Of a stretch of 55,169 bases of DNA, positions 46,755 through 55,169 are shown in pieces (the first letter of the stretch is position 1; each line of letters starts with the position of its first letter). The notes beneath the pieces were generated by a model. That model saw nothing but the letters and a program-made list of their open reading frames with translations, ran no database searches and was not told the origin of the DNA. The position numbers were made by a program, and so were the translations under genes. The stretch is from Chthoniobacter flavus. GTDB lineage: Bacteria; Verrucomicrobiota; Verrucomicrobiia; Chthoniobacterales; JACTMZ01. The stretch is taken from the NCBI GenBank assembly GCA_945871065.1, contig CAMBUL010000008.1:1-55169 (forward strand), read 5' to 3'.

Positions 46755-48467
46755 ATGAGCTCCACGCCGCAGGCCGTGCTGACCAAGCGGCTGCACGCGG
46801 CGTTGGTCGCGTGCGGCTTTCCTCCCGAGCGCGGCGAGGTTACCACGGCAGCCGACACACGATTCGGCGACTACCAGGCCAATGCCGCCATGGTCTTGGC
46901 CAAGGAAGCAAAAACCAACCCGCGCGTTCTCGCCGCAAGGATCGCCGACTACTTCGAGGCAGGGGACATTTGCGAGAAGCCGGAAATTGCCGGCCCGGGC
47001 TTCCTCAACTTCCGCCTCAAGCCGCTTTGGGTCTCCCGGCAACTCCGGGACTTGGCTGGCGATGCCCGCTGCGGGGTGCCCGCCACCGCGAACCCGCTTC
47101 GCATCATCATCGACTTCAGTTCACCCAACATCGCCAAGCCGATGCACGTCGGGCACATCCGCAGCACGATCCTCGGTGATACGCTGGCCCGCATCGCACG
47201 GTTTGTCGGCCACGAAGTCGTGACCGACAACCACCTGGGCGACTGGGGCACGCAATTCGGCAAAGTCCTTTACGGTTGGAAGCATCTTCTCGATCGCAGT
47301 GCGCTGGAAAAAGACCCGGTCGCGGAAATGACGCGCCTCTACCGCGAGGTCAACACGCTCGAGCAGACCGACCCCGCCGTGCACAAAGCGGCGCGGGAAG
47401 AACTGGTCAAACTACAACAAGGCGATCCGGAAAACCGCGCCATCTGGCAGCAACTGGTCGATTTATCCTGGGCCGAGTTCGAAGAAATCTACGAAAAGCT
47501 CGGGGTCGGTTTCGATCAACGCCTGGGGGAAAGCTTCTACGATCCGGCACTTGCTGCTCTGGTCGCTAAACTTCTCTCCACTGGAACGGCGCAAGTCAGC
47601 GAGGGGGCTGTTTGTATTTTTTTCCCGGATGTCCCGGCCCTCAAAGAAACACCCTGCCTCATTCGCAAGAGCGACGGCGGCTTCCTCTATGCCACCACCG
47701 ACCTCGCCACGATGGAATACCGTATCGAGCGATGGAACCCGCACGCCATCTGGTATGTGACCGGTGCCCCGCAGCAGTTGCACTTCCAACAGGTTTTCGC
47801 CGCCGCCAGGCGGATGGGAGTGGGCACGAAGCTCGATCATATCGCCTTCGGTAGCATTCTCGGCGAGGATCACAAGCTCATGAAGACACGCTCGGGGGAC
47901 AATGTCCCACTGCGCGACTTGATCGACGAGGCCGTCAGCCGGGCGCGTGCCATGATCGAGGAGAAGAATCCGGATCTGCCTGCCGGGGAAAAAGACCAGA
48001 TCGCGCGTGTCGTGGGACTTGGTGCAGTCAAATACGGCGAGCTCTCCCAGCACCGGATGAGCGACTATGTCTTTTCCTGGTCCAAGATGCTCTCCTTGCA
48101 GGGCAACACCGCGCCCTACTTGCAAAACGCCTACGTGCGGGTGCGCTCGATCTTCCGCAAGCTTGGCGCCGAACTCGGAAGCGTTCAGGACGTTGTCCTC
48201 ACGGAGCCGGCCGAACTTGCCCTGGCCAAGAAACTTCTCCAGTTCGGCGAAATTGTCCCTCTCGTCCTCCACGACTTCCGGCCGAATCTTCTGGCCAACC
48301 ATCTCTTCGAGACGGCCAATGCCTTCCACGCTTTCTATGAGGCCTGCCCGGTCCTCAAATCCGAGGGGGTGAGGCAGCACTCCCGCCTCGTCCTTTGCGA
48401 GGCCACCGCCCGCGTGCTCAAACACGGACTCGGTCTCCTCGGCGTGCAGGTGCCCGAAAGGATGTGA
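46755..48467 (+). CDS. argS: Arginyl-tRNA synthetase
   Basis: DFSSPNIAKPMHVGHIRSTILGDTLARI; DNHLGDWGTQFGKVLYGW; LSQHRMSDYVFSWSKMLSLQGNTAPYLQNAYVRVRSI; C-terminal LGVQVPERM. Confidence 0.97.
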   Translation: MSSTPQAVLTKRLHAALVACGFPPERGEVTTAADTRFGDYQANAAMVLAKEAKTNPRVLAARIADYFEAGDICEKPEIAGPGFLNFRLKPLWVSRQLRDLAGDARCGVPATANPLRIIIDFSSPNIAKPMHVGHIRSTILGDTLARIARFVGHEVVTDNHLGDWGTQFGKVLYGWKHLLDRSALEKDPVAEMTRLYREVNTLEQTDPAVHKAAREELVKLQQGDPENRAIWQQLVDLSWAEFEEIYEKLGVGFDQRLGESFYDPALAALVAKLLSTGTAQVSEGAVCIFFPDVPALKETPCLIRKSDGGFLYATTDLATMEYRIERWNPHAIWYVTGAPQQLHFQQVFAAARRMGVGTKLDHIAFGSILGEDHKLMKTRSGDNVPLRDLIDEAVSRARAMIEEKNPDLPAGEKDQIARVVGLGAVKYGELSQHRMSDYVFSWSKMLSLQGNTAPYLQNAYVRVRSIFRKLGAELGSVQDVVLTEPAELALAKKLLQFGEIVPLVLHDFRPNLLANHLFETANAFHAFYEACPVLKSEGVRQHSRLVLCEATARVLKHGLGLLGVQVPERM

Positions 48468-48571
48468 GGGTGGATGGCGGGACCCCTCCCCGCTAGGGGC
48501 AACGGTTCAGCTGACTTGACCGCCGAGGCACTCTGCCCTGCAGGGTCAAAAAGCCCGGCACCCCCCTTGGT

Positions 48572-49285
48572 TCACCGGCCGCGGTCACGCGCCGCGATAT
48601 CCATCCAGAGGGCCTGGCGGAAAAATGGGGCGCGGCGGTGGCGGAAACCCCACCAGCCGGCCGCAATGGCCAGCTTGCGCAGTTCGGGAAAGGAAAATGC
48701 GCGCTCCGCCGAGAGACGTGCGTCATGCTTGGTCATGGCATCGCGGTAAATGAGCGCGGTCACGGCGAAGATTCCGGCTTGAGCCAGGCGCGAACGGCGC
48801 AAATCGGTGATCAAGGCCACCCCTTTGGTCAATTCGCGGCAGCGGCGCAGCAGACGGATGGCGTCGGTTTCACCAAGGTGATGCAACACAAGGTTGCAGA
48901 GCACGACATCGTAGAGGTCTCCCTCAGCGAAACGGAGGAAGTCCGCGCGTGCGTAACGGATCTCGGGGAAACCGTGGGAAAGCTTTTCCGCAATCTGCAA
49001 TGTCGGTTGCTGCCGGTCCACCGCCGTAACCACGATGGGACAGCCGACTTCCCGGGCGCGTTTGACCAAGGCACGCGGAATATCCCCTGCCCCGGTGCCG
49101 AGGTCGAGCACCCTGAGCGGCTGACGCCGCGCGAGAACAGGCCCGAGGTAATCGAGCACCAAGCGGTGCGCACCAAAGCGACAGTTGAGAGATTCCAGAT
49201 TCACCAAATCGGACTCGAGTTCCGGCGTGACCTGCTCGGCCACGTCCATCCACTCGGGACGACTTTCTTCAAAACGGCGGATCAT
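48572..49285 (-). CDS. Class I SAM-dependent methyltransferase
   Basis: Start MIRRFEESRPEWMD; LRVLDLGTGAGDIPRALVKRA; YDVVLCNLVLHHLGETDAIRLLRRC. Confidence 0.85.
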   Translation of the reverse strand: MIRRFEESRPEWMDVAEQVTPELESDLVNLESLNCRFGAHRLVLDYLGPVLARRQPLRVLDLGTGAGDIPRALVKRAREVGCPIVVTAVDRQQPTLQIAEKLSHGFPEIRYARADFLRFAEGDLYDVVLCNLVLHHLGETDAIRLLRRCRELTKGVALITDLRRSRLAQAGIFAVTALIYRDAMTKHDARLSAERAFSFPELRKLAIAAGWWGFRHRRAPFFRQALWMDIAARDRGR

Positions 49286-49923
49286 GGGAGTAACTGCAAG
49301 ACTGCCAGCATCCGGCCAGTGCGACCGCGCTCGACGCGGTACGAATAGTAACGCCCGACTTCCCGCCCGGTGCAAATGCCGTCGTCGATAACCTGCCCGG
49401 CCCCTGCGTCCCGCGCTTGCGCGGCAATCTCGGCCGCAAAATCGGTTTCGTAGAGTGGGGGCCGGATGCAAGGGCTGAGGTGGACGACCAAGTCGGCAGG
49501 TTCGATGCCGAACCCGGTGCGCATCAGATCGATGGTGCGGCCGGTGATATTCAAGGCCGTGCCGGCGCGTCCCGAATGGACCAAGCCAACGGCACGGCCG
49601 TTTTGGTCGGCAAGATAGACGGCAGCGCAGTCCGCCACGTAAATCCCGAGCGTCAGTCCCGGACGGTCCGTAACAAGCGCATCCGCACCGCGATGAAGTC
49701 CCGGACCGCCGACCATGACCACTTTCCCGCCGTGGACCTGCTCCGCCGTGGCGACCATGGCCGGGTCAAAACGATGGCGGCGCAGAAAGTCCTCATGGGC
49801 GGGAGCCAACTGGGCCAAGGCGGTGGCACGATCCGCATCGACATCCACCCCCGCCATGCGTGGGACGAAAGCCGCCCGCACACCAGATTGGGACGGCAGC
49901 GGCTGGAAGTTCGACTGCGGCAC
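49282..49923 (-). CDS. pgeF: Laccase-domain protein YfiH / polyphenol oxidase family (PgeF)
   Basis: ATAEQVHGGKVVMV; GADALVTDRPGLTLGIYVADCAAVYLAD; AVGLVHSGRAGTALNI. Confidence 0.85.
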   Translation of the reverse strand: MPQSNFQPLPSQSGVRAAFVPRMAGVDVDADRATALAQLAPAHEDFLRRHRFDPAMVATAEQVHGGKVVMVGGPGLHRGADALVTDRPGLTLGIYVADCAAVYLADQNGRAVGLVHSGRAGTALNITGRTIDLMRTGFGIEPADLVVHLSPCIRPPLYETDFAAEIAAQARDAGAGQVIDDGICTGREVGRYYSYRVERGRTGRMLAVLQLLP

Positions 49924-49931
49924 CGCGACGA

Positions 49932-51854
49932 TCAGCGACCGGCGCTTTGCTTGCCGCCGGACGGCGGCACGGGCGCCTGCTTGGCCTTGTTATTGCGCAG
50001 CGTGTCGCGCTTGTTGGGTATAACATTGTGCAGCACGCCGGGATTGGGATTGTCGGTCGCATTGAGCAGATCGTTGTGCCGGCGCTCCTTGGCCGTAAGC
50101 ATCGGGTCATCATAAGTGTCGGCATACACTGTATCGAGAGAGAGTACCCGGTTGTATTCGGCCAGAGCCGTGATGTAGCGGAAGCGACCTTCCAATTCCG
50201 TGGTCTGGGCCTGCAGGAGGGAGACCTGCGCGTTGAGGACGTCGAGCTGGGTGCCGGCACCGGCATCGAGACGCTCGCGGGAAAGCCTAAGGGCCTCGGT
50301 GGCTTGGACCACGTTGGCACGCTGGCTGTCGATGACTTCCTGCGCCTCGATAAGATTGGAGACCGAACGCTGCACGTCGAGTTCCACCCCGCGGGCCGAA
50401 TTGTCATAGTTGATCATGGACTGCTGCAGCGACGCACGGGCGGCTTGCGTGGCCCCGACCGTGGCCAGGCCGTCGAAGATGTTCCAGCTGCCCGTCACGC
50501 CGACGAAAAGACCATTGACCGCCTCGTCGAGGCTCGAAGCCGTGGGGATATTGAACGCCTGGTAACCGGCCGTAGCATTGAGCGTGGGTTGGAACCCGGA
50601 GAGTGCAGCTTTGAGTTGCTCCTTGGAGATGAGAATATTTTGCCGTTGCACCTTGAGCGACGGGTTGCGGGCCAAGGCCGTGAAGACAGCAGCTCCGAGG
50701 TCCAGTTTGATCGGGTTGTAGTCAAGTTGTCCGATCACATCGATGGGCACCAGCGAAGGATCACTCGGGTAGTCCAAGCCGAGTTGCTTGACCAAGGCGA
50801 ACTGCGAAATGCGTAGGGCATTGCGAGCCTGGATGACCGGCGGGATGGCGTTGGCCAAAGCGACCTCGGCCTGCAGGACATTGAAGCGCGGGACGGTACC
50901 GGCTTCGAAGCGGCTTTGCTGGTCCTGCAACTGCGATTGGAGCACGGCCACGGATTCCTCGCGCACGCGGATGAGCGCGCGGTTGAAAATGACGTCGTAG
51001 AAAAGCTTTTTCGTGTCGGCCACAACTTTGTCGATGGTCTGGCGGAGGGAGTAAAACGCGCTGTCGTTGGCCAAACGCGACGCAGAAAAGTCTGCCTGGT
51101 TTTTCCATCCCGACCAAAGACTCTGGTTGATCTGAATGGCGACATTCCAGGCCTGGTTGTTGTTGACCAGGCCGAAGTCACTGTAAGGATTGGCCAGCGT
51201 GTCCGATTCCGCATTGTAGCCCGAGTTGACCTGCAGGGTGGGCAGCAGAGCGGCGCGTACCTGCACCAACTGTCCGCGCGTCAGGCGGATTTGTTGGATC
51301 GCAGTGAGAATTTCAGGGTTCTTTTCCACCCCGGTTTGGATCGCCGCATCGACGCCGAGACGCGTGGCATCAGGGGTCAGCCGCAACTCAAGCGAGCTGG
51401 CTGGCGGCAACTTGATGGAGGTCACTGGATCGGGCATCGTTTGCCTTTGCGGCGCAGGGATCTCGGGAACGGTGGGAAAGGTCATCTGCATGGGGTCGGG
51501 AATCCCCTCCTCCACCGGCCCGCCGAGGCCCAAGGACAGCGAGGCGGCGTTGGTCAATGCCGGTATGGGAGAAATGACGGGGCTCGGCATCGGCGTGGGC
51601 AGGCCGACCGGCATGGGGGCCAGCGGGGCGGATTCCTCCACGGCCGCGGCAGCTGGTGGCACAGGCGCAGGGGTCGGGCTGCCGGCCGCGATTTGCTCAG
51701 CCGTCGGGAAGCTTTCATTCATCATGTCCGTCACGTCGGTCGGGCTGGCGGACGGCGAAGCGGCAGGTGCCGGAGACTGGGCGAAAAGATGCGCCGCAGG
51801 GACAACCAACAGAAGAAAAATGGCCGCTAAGCGGGAGCTCGGATGAGACTTCAT
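49932..51854 (-). CDS. TolC family outer membrane efflux protein with Pro-rich N-terminal extension
   Basis: Two OEP repeats: IRLTRGQLVQVRAALLPTLQVNSGYNAESDT and LSRERLDAGAGTQLDVLNAQVSLLQAQTTELEGRFRYITALAEYNRVL; signal peptide and P/A/S-rich segment at N-terminus. Confidence 0.9.
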   Translation of the reverse strand: MKSHPSSRLAAIFLLLVVPAAHLFAQSPAPAASPSASPTDVTDMMNESFPTAEQIAAGSPTPAPVPPAAAAVEESAPLAPMPVGLPTPMPSPVISPIPALTNAASLSLGLGGPVEEGIPDPMQMTFPTVPEIPAPQRQTMPDPVTSIKLPPASSLELRLTPDATRLGVDAAIQTGVEKNPEILTAIQQIRLTRGQLVQVRAALLPTLQVNSGYNAESDTLANPYSDFGLVNNNQAWNVAIQINQSLWSGWKNQADFSASRLANDSAFYSLRQTIDKVVADTKKLFYDVIFNRALIRVREESVAVLQSQLQDQQSRFEAGTVPRFNVLQAEVALANAIPPVIQARNALRISQFALVKQLGLDYPSDPSLVPIDVIGQLDYNPIKLDLGAAVFTALARNPSLKVQRQNILISKEQLKAALSGFQPTLNATAGYQAFNIPTASSLDEAVNGLFVGVTGSWNIFDGLATVGATQAARASLQQSMINYDNSARGVELDVQRSVSNLIEAQEVIDSQRANVVQATEALRLSRERLDAGAGTQLDVLNAQVSLLQAQTTELEGRFRYITALAEYNRVLSLDTVYADTYDDPMLTAKERRHNDLLNATDNPNPGVLHNVIPNKRDTLRNNKAKQAPVPPSGGKQSAGR

Positions 51855-51901
51855 ATCACTTCTTGGATTAAACCCCGCCCCCGGCCGTATCGCAAAGCCT
51901 T

Positions 51902-52261
51902 TCAGGGCTGAGTGGTTGGCGCCACAGGAGGGACCACGCGCTCGTCCGCCACCACTTGATCACCCAGGGCCGCACCTCCTTCGATGACTTCCATGGCAAT
52001 GTAAGGTGGCCTCGTCTCCTCGGTGACGATCAGCTGCGCCGTGCGCCTCTTCTCTCGGTAAGCCATGGCGGCCGTGCCCGCCGCGGGGCCGGACCCTGCC
52101 CCCACATCAACAAGGACAAAGCGGTGGCCGGTCTCGACCATAATGACGCGACCGATCCAGGACGGGAGGGTGGCCTCGGGGATTTCCTGCTTCTTGGTTC
52201 CGAAAAGAGCACACCCCGCGCCGCAGAGGATGATTCCTGCCGCGGCGGACGCCTGAAGCAT
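51902..52261 (-). CDS. Small putative lipoprotein
   Basis: MLQASAAAGIILCGAGCALFG lipobox-like; follows the glycosyltransferase gene. Confidence 0.6.
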   Translation of the reverse strand: MLQASAAAGIILCGAGCALFGTKKQEIPEATLPSWIGRVIMVETGHRFVLVDVGAGSGPAAGTAAMAYREKRRTAQLIVTEETRPPYIAMEVIEGGAALGDQVVADERVVPPVAPTTQP

Positions 52262-52274
52262 TCTTTTCACCGAT

Positions 52275-53447
52275 TCAAACCCCCGCGCGGCTGAGCAGGG
52301 ATGCCAGCACTTTTTCCGCTTCGAAATATTCCCGGGCAATTTCCTCGGCAGCGCGCGAGTGGCGCGCGTAATCCGAATTCACGGCGGCCGCCGCGGCCTG
52401 CACCTCCTCCATGGTACGAAAGGCGAGCAATCCTTCCTTTCCTCCGTAAAACGTGGTGAAGCCCGTCTCCTGAGTGATGACTGGACGGCCTGCTGCCAGG
52501 TAGCAAGCGGAGCGATCGCTGAACCATCCGGTGTGGAGACGCACGTATTGGTCCTTGGCCAGGGTGAACTCGCCCTTGGAGTCGCGGATGTAATCCCGGT
52601 AGCGGTTCCAGTCCATGCTCAGCACATGGGGATCGACCAGCCGCCAGTCGTTATCCTCAAACTTCTTTTTCTCGCCGCCATCCTTGATGTCAGTGGCCAA
52701 CTCGAAGGTCTCGCCGCAAAGGCGCGGGGCGCCGACGAATTTTAAAAATTCCAGCGACTTGCTCCACAAATATCGGTCGCTGCGCCAATCGATATCCTTT
52801 TTGCCGCTGGTCGACCAATTGCAGATCGAGGTGTAAGTTGCCCCCGAAGTGGGCGCGGTACTCGTTTTCCAGAAATCCGTGACCACCGGCTGCCGCGTGG
52901 GCAACCACTCGAGGCCGTGCAAGGGCACGGGAAAGCGCGGTGTTTCGACCGCCTCACCGAAGGTGAAAAGCACGGCATGACGTGACAGGTAATCCCGCAC
53001 CATGGCATCACCCGAGTCGATTTTGATCTGCTCGACGCCGGGGTCACTCTCGACGTAGATCAAGCGGCGGATGGCGAGCAGGTCGTCGTTCAGTTCGTGA
53101 CTTCCACAGACGTTGAGTGCCGCATGGCAATCACGGTAAAGCGATCGCAACCCCGCGAGATCCAAACCCGCCATGCGTGGCTCGCCCCCGTAGCGCCCGC
53201 AGAAACACCACCGGCCGGCAAATCCGTATTCGTCGGCCAATCGCGCAAGCATACGGGAGGCGTAAGAAATGTCCTCCGTGATGGTGAATGCCTGCGGGTC
53301 GTAGGGATAGCGGGTGCCGTCCTCGACATACCACACCTCGTGGCCGAGGCGCTGGAGGCCGACAATGTAGTGCAAATGTTGCCAGATCACTCCGGCCACC
53401 GGGCAGGTACCCATGAAACCGAGGACGACAATTTTTTTGCGGCTCAT
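52275..53447 (-). CDS. Glycosyltransferase-like protein
   Basis: VLGFMGTCPVAGVIWQHLHYIVGLQRLGHEVWYVED; RLHTGWFSDRSACYLAAGRPVITQETGFTTFYGGKEGLLAFRTMEEVQAA. Confidence 0.75.
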   Translation of the reverse strand: MSRKKIVVLGFMGTCPVAGVIWQHLHYIVGLQRLGHEVWYVEDGTRYPYDPQAFTITEDISYASRMLARLADEYGFAGRWCFCGRYGGEPRMAGLDLAGLRSLYRDCHAALNVCGSHELNDDLLAIRRLIYVESDPGVEQIKIDSGDAMVRDYLSRHAVLFTFGEAVETPRFPVPLHGLEWLPTRQPVVTDFWKTSTAPTSGATYTSICNWSTSGKKDIDWRSDRYLWSKSLEFLKFVGAPRLCGETFELATDIKDGGEKKKFEDNDWRLVDPHVLSMDWNRYRDYIRDSKGEFTLAKDQYVRLHTGWFSDRSACYLAAGRPVITQETGFTTFYGGKEGLLAFRTMEEVQAAAAAVNSDYARHSRAAEEIAREYFEAEKVLASLLSRAGV

Positions 53448-55169
53448 GATTCGTAATGTCCCGCGGTGAACATTTTCGCATAAGCCCCGCCGCGAGCCAG
53501 AAGATCCGGACCCGTTCCTTCCTCCACAATGTGCCCGTTTTCAAGAACGACGATGCGGTCAAAACGATGAGCGGTGTTCAGCCGGTGCGTCACCATGAGC
53601 GTGGTGCGGCCCTTCATCAGTTCGCCAATGACCGACATGATCGCCTCCTCCGTCGTGGCGTCGAGGGCGGACGTCGGTTCGTCGAGCAGAAGGATCGGCG
53701 CATTCTTGAGGAAGGCCCGCGCAATACCGATACGCTGGCGCTGGCCGACACTGAGGTGCCCGCCCCGCTCGCCAACCTGGCTGGAAAACCCGTCCGGCAT
53801 GCGGGTGATGAAATCGTAGGCCTGCGCACGCTGTGCCGCTTCGATGATTTCGTCCTCCGTGGCTTCAGGGCGGCCGTAGGCGATATTCTCCCGCACCGTC
53901 GTCGAGAAGAGGAGGGTATCCTGCAAGACCATGCTGATATTGCCGCGCAATGATTTCTTGGTCACGTCCTTGAGGTTGCGGTCATCGACCAGGACATCCC
54001 CGCGCGTCGGATCGTAAAACCGGGGAACCAGACTGAGGAACGTGCTCTTACCGGCTCCGGTCCCGCCGACAATGGCCACGCTCTCACCATGCACCACACG
54101 CAAATTCACGTCGTGAAGAATTTGCCGGTGTTCGTCGTAGCCAAAATCGACCGAACGCATGGTGATATCCCCCTGCACCACCCCGATCGGCGTCGCATCC
54201 GGTGCGTCGCGCACATCATCCTCGCGGTCGAGAATGTCGAAACATCGACGCGCGCCCGCCGCCGCACCTTCCATCGCCCAGGCCGTATAAGTCAATTGCT
54301 CGAGGGGCGCATAAAGCATGAGAAGGTAAGATCCAAAGACAAGCAGATCACCGAGGGTCAACTTACCCTCGAGCACGTGGAGCGAGCCGACATAGTAGAG
54401 CACCGCCGTGCCGGCTGCCATGAGGGTTCCCACCACCAGGGCGCTGGTCACATTGGTGAAGGTCAACCGCAGGTTGGCCAGCAGGCTCTCGTGCGCCCGG
54501 CGGTGGAACTGGCCGACCTCGCGGTCTTCCTGCCCGAAGGCATGAACCATGCGCACCGAAGCAAGCCCCTCCTGCACGGTGGCTAGCAACGCGCTCTCCC
54601 GTTCCTGAATGGCCGTGCTCTGGGAGCGGATTTTTTTTGCGAAGTAGTAAATGGCCAGAACAATCAGCGGAACGACGGCGAGGGAGAGAAAGGTCAGCTT
54701 GGCATCGAGCCGGATCATGATGACGAAGGTGGCCATGAGCATGATGCCGGAGGAAAAAATGTTGGTAAAACCTCGGTTGTAAATCGTCTGGATCGACTGG
54801 GTGTCATAAGCAACCCGAAAACTGGAGTCGCTCGAACGCCGGGTATCATGAAACTTCAGCGAGAGCCGTTGCAGGTGCGCATAGAGCTCCGTGCGGATGC
54901 GGACGAGAGACTTGAGGCCGGCATTGATCAGGAGATAGCTCGAGCCGAGATTGGCCAGGCCGGCCAGCACGGTGATGACGACCAGGGCCAGGCAGAGGAA
55001 GAGGATCATGTTGGCCGGATCCGCGGCCGACCCAAACCATTGCTCCAATTGGGCCCGCGTCGCCGCAGTGCCGGCCGTAGCCGGCGAGAGAATGCCGTCG
55101 ACGATGTATTTGAAGGGCCACGGCTTGAGCAAGTTGAGTCCGGTGACGACCAAACCGAAACCGAGGGCA
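53444..55169 (-). CDS. ABC exporter, fused permease/ATPase (MsbA-like); 5' end off the window
   Basis: GGTGAGKSTFLSLVPRFYDPTRGDVLVD, LSVGQRQRIGIARAFLKNAPILLLDEPTSALDATTE; six-TM region upstream. Confidence 0.92.
   Translation of the reverse strand, partial: ALGFGLVVTGLNLLKPWPFKYIVDGILSPATAGTAATRAQLEQWFGSAADPANMILFLCLALVVITVLAGLANLGSSYLLINAGLKSLVRIRTELYAHLQRLSLKFHDTRRSSDSSFRVAYDTQSIQTIYNRGFTNIFSSGIMLMATFVIMIRLDAKLTFLSLAVVPLIVLAIYYFAKKIRSQSTAIQERESALLATVQEGLASVRMVHAFGQEDREVGQFHRRAHESLLANLRLTFTNVTSALVVGTLMAAGTAVLYYVGSLHVLEGKLTLGDLLVFGSYLLMLYAPLEQLTYTAWAMEGAAAGARRCFDILDREDDVRDAPDATPIGVVQGDITMRSVDFGYDEHRQILHDVNLRVVHGESVAIVGGTGAGKSTFLSLVPRFYDPTRGDVLVDDRNLKDVTKKSLRGNISMVLQDTLLFSTTVRENIAYGRPEATEDEIIEAAQRAQAYDFITRMPDGFSSQVGERGGHLSVGQRQRIGIARAFLKNAPILLLDEPTSALDATTEEAIMSVIGELMKGRTTLMVTHRLNTAHRFDRIVVLENGHIVEEGTGPDLLARGGAYAKMFTAGHYES

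Noticed and set aside
48516-48549. TTGACC...CCCTGCAGGG...GGTCAA inverted repeat at the argS 3' end as a possible mobile repeat.
   Set aside because: Most simply a terminator-like structure between converging genes; no second copy noticed in the window.

Overview
This is a gene-dense, GC-rich bacterial chromosomal window. The protein repertoire and gene order suggest Verrucomicrobia-like ancestry, but that is inference because there is no rRNA to confirm it. I found no transposases, phage genes, CRISPR arrays, tRNAs or rRNAs. Most of the content is core metabolism: gmd (partial), rph, an Opp/Dpp-type ABC importer, a 2-oxoacid dehydrogenase E1a/E1b/E2, fur-sufCBD, lysA, prmA, a recO/DUF2017/clpS/UreF-like/ybeY/7TM-HD block, pgk-gap, tonB-exbD-exbB, pyrD, pyrR-pyrB-pyrC-pyrF-guaB-guaA, lemA, coaX, saccharopine-dehydrogenase-like + ALDH, trmL, an orphan nuoA, a class III aminotransferase, a PtsN-like EIIA, argS, pgeF, and a TolC/glycosyltransferase/ABC exporter region. 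The most notable signal is a purine-riboswitch aptamer (about 29974-30046, + strand) with the guanine-type C at the specificity position. It has a manually foldable competing helix downstream and lies directly upstream of a tightly overlapping six-gene unit that joins de novo pyrimidine genes (pyrR, B, C, F) to the GMP branch genes (guaB, guaA). The same leader carries a degenerate PyrR-box-like motif and a short uORF overlapping the pyrR start, so it could be a dual-input purine/pyrimidine balancing leader. This nucleotide block also sits exactly between lemA and its usual two TPM-domain partners. All structures were folded by eye and no searches were run.
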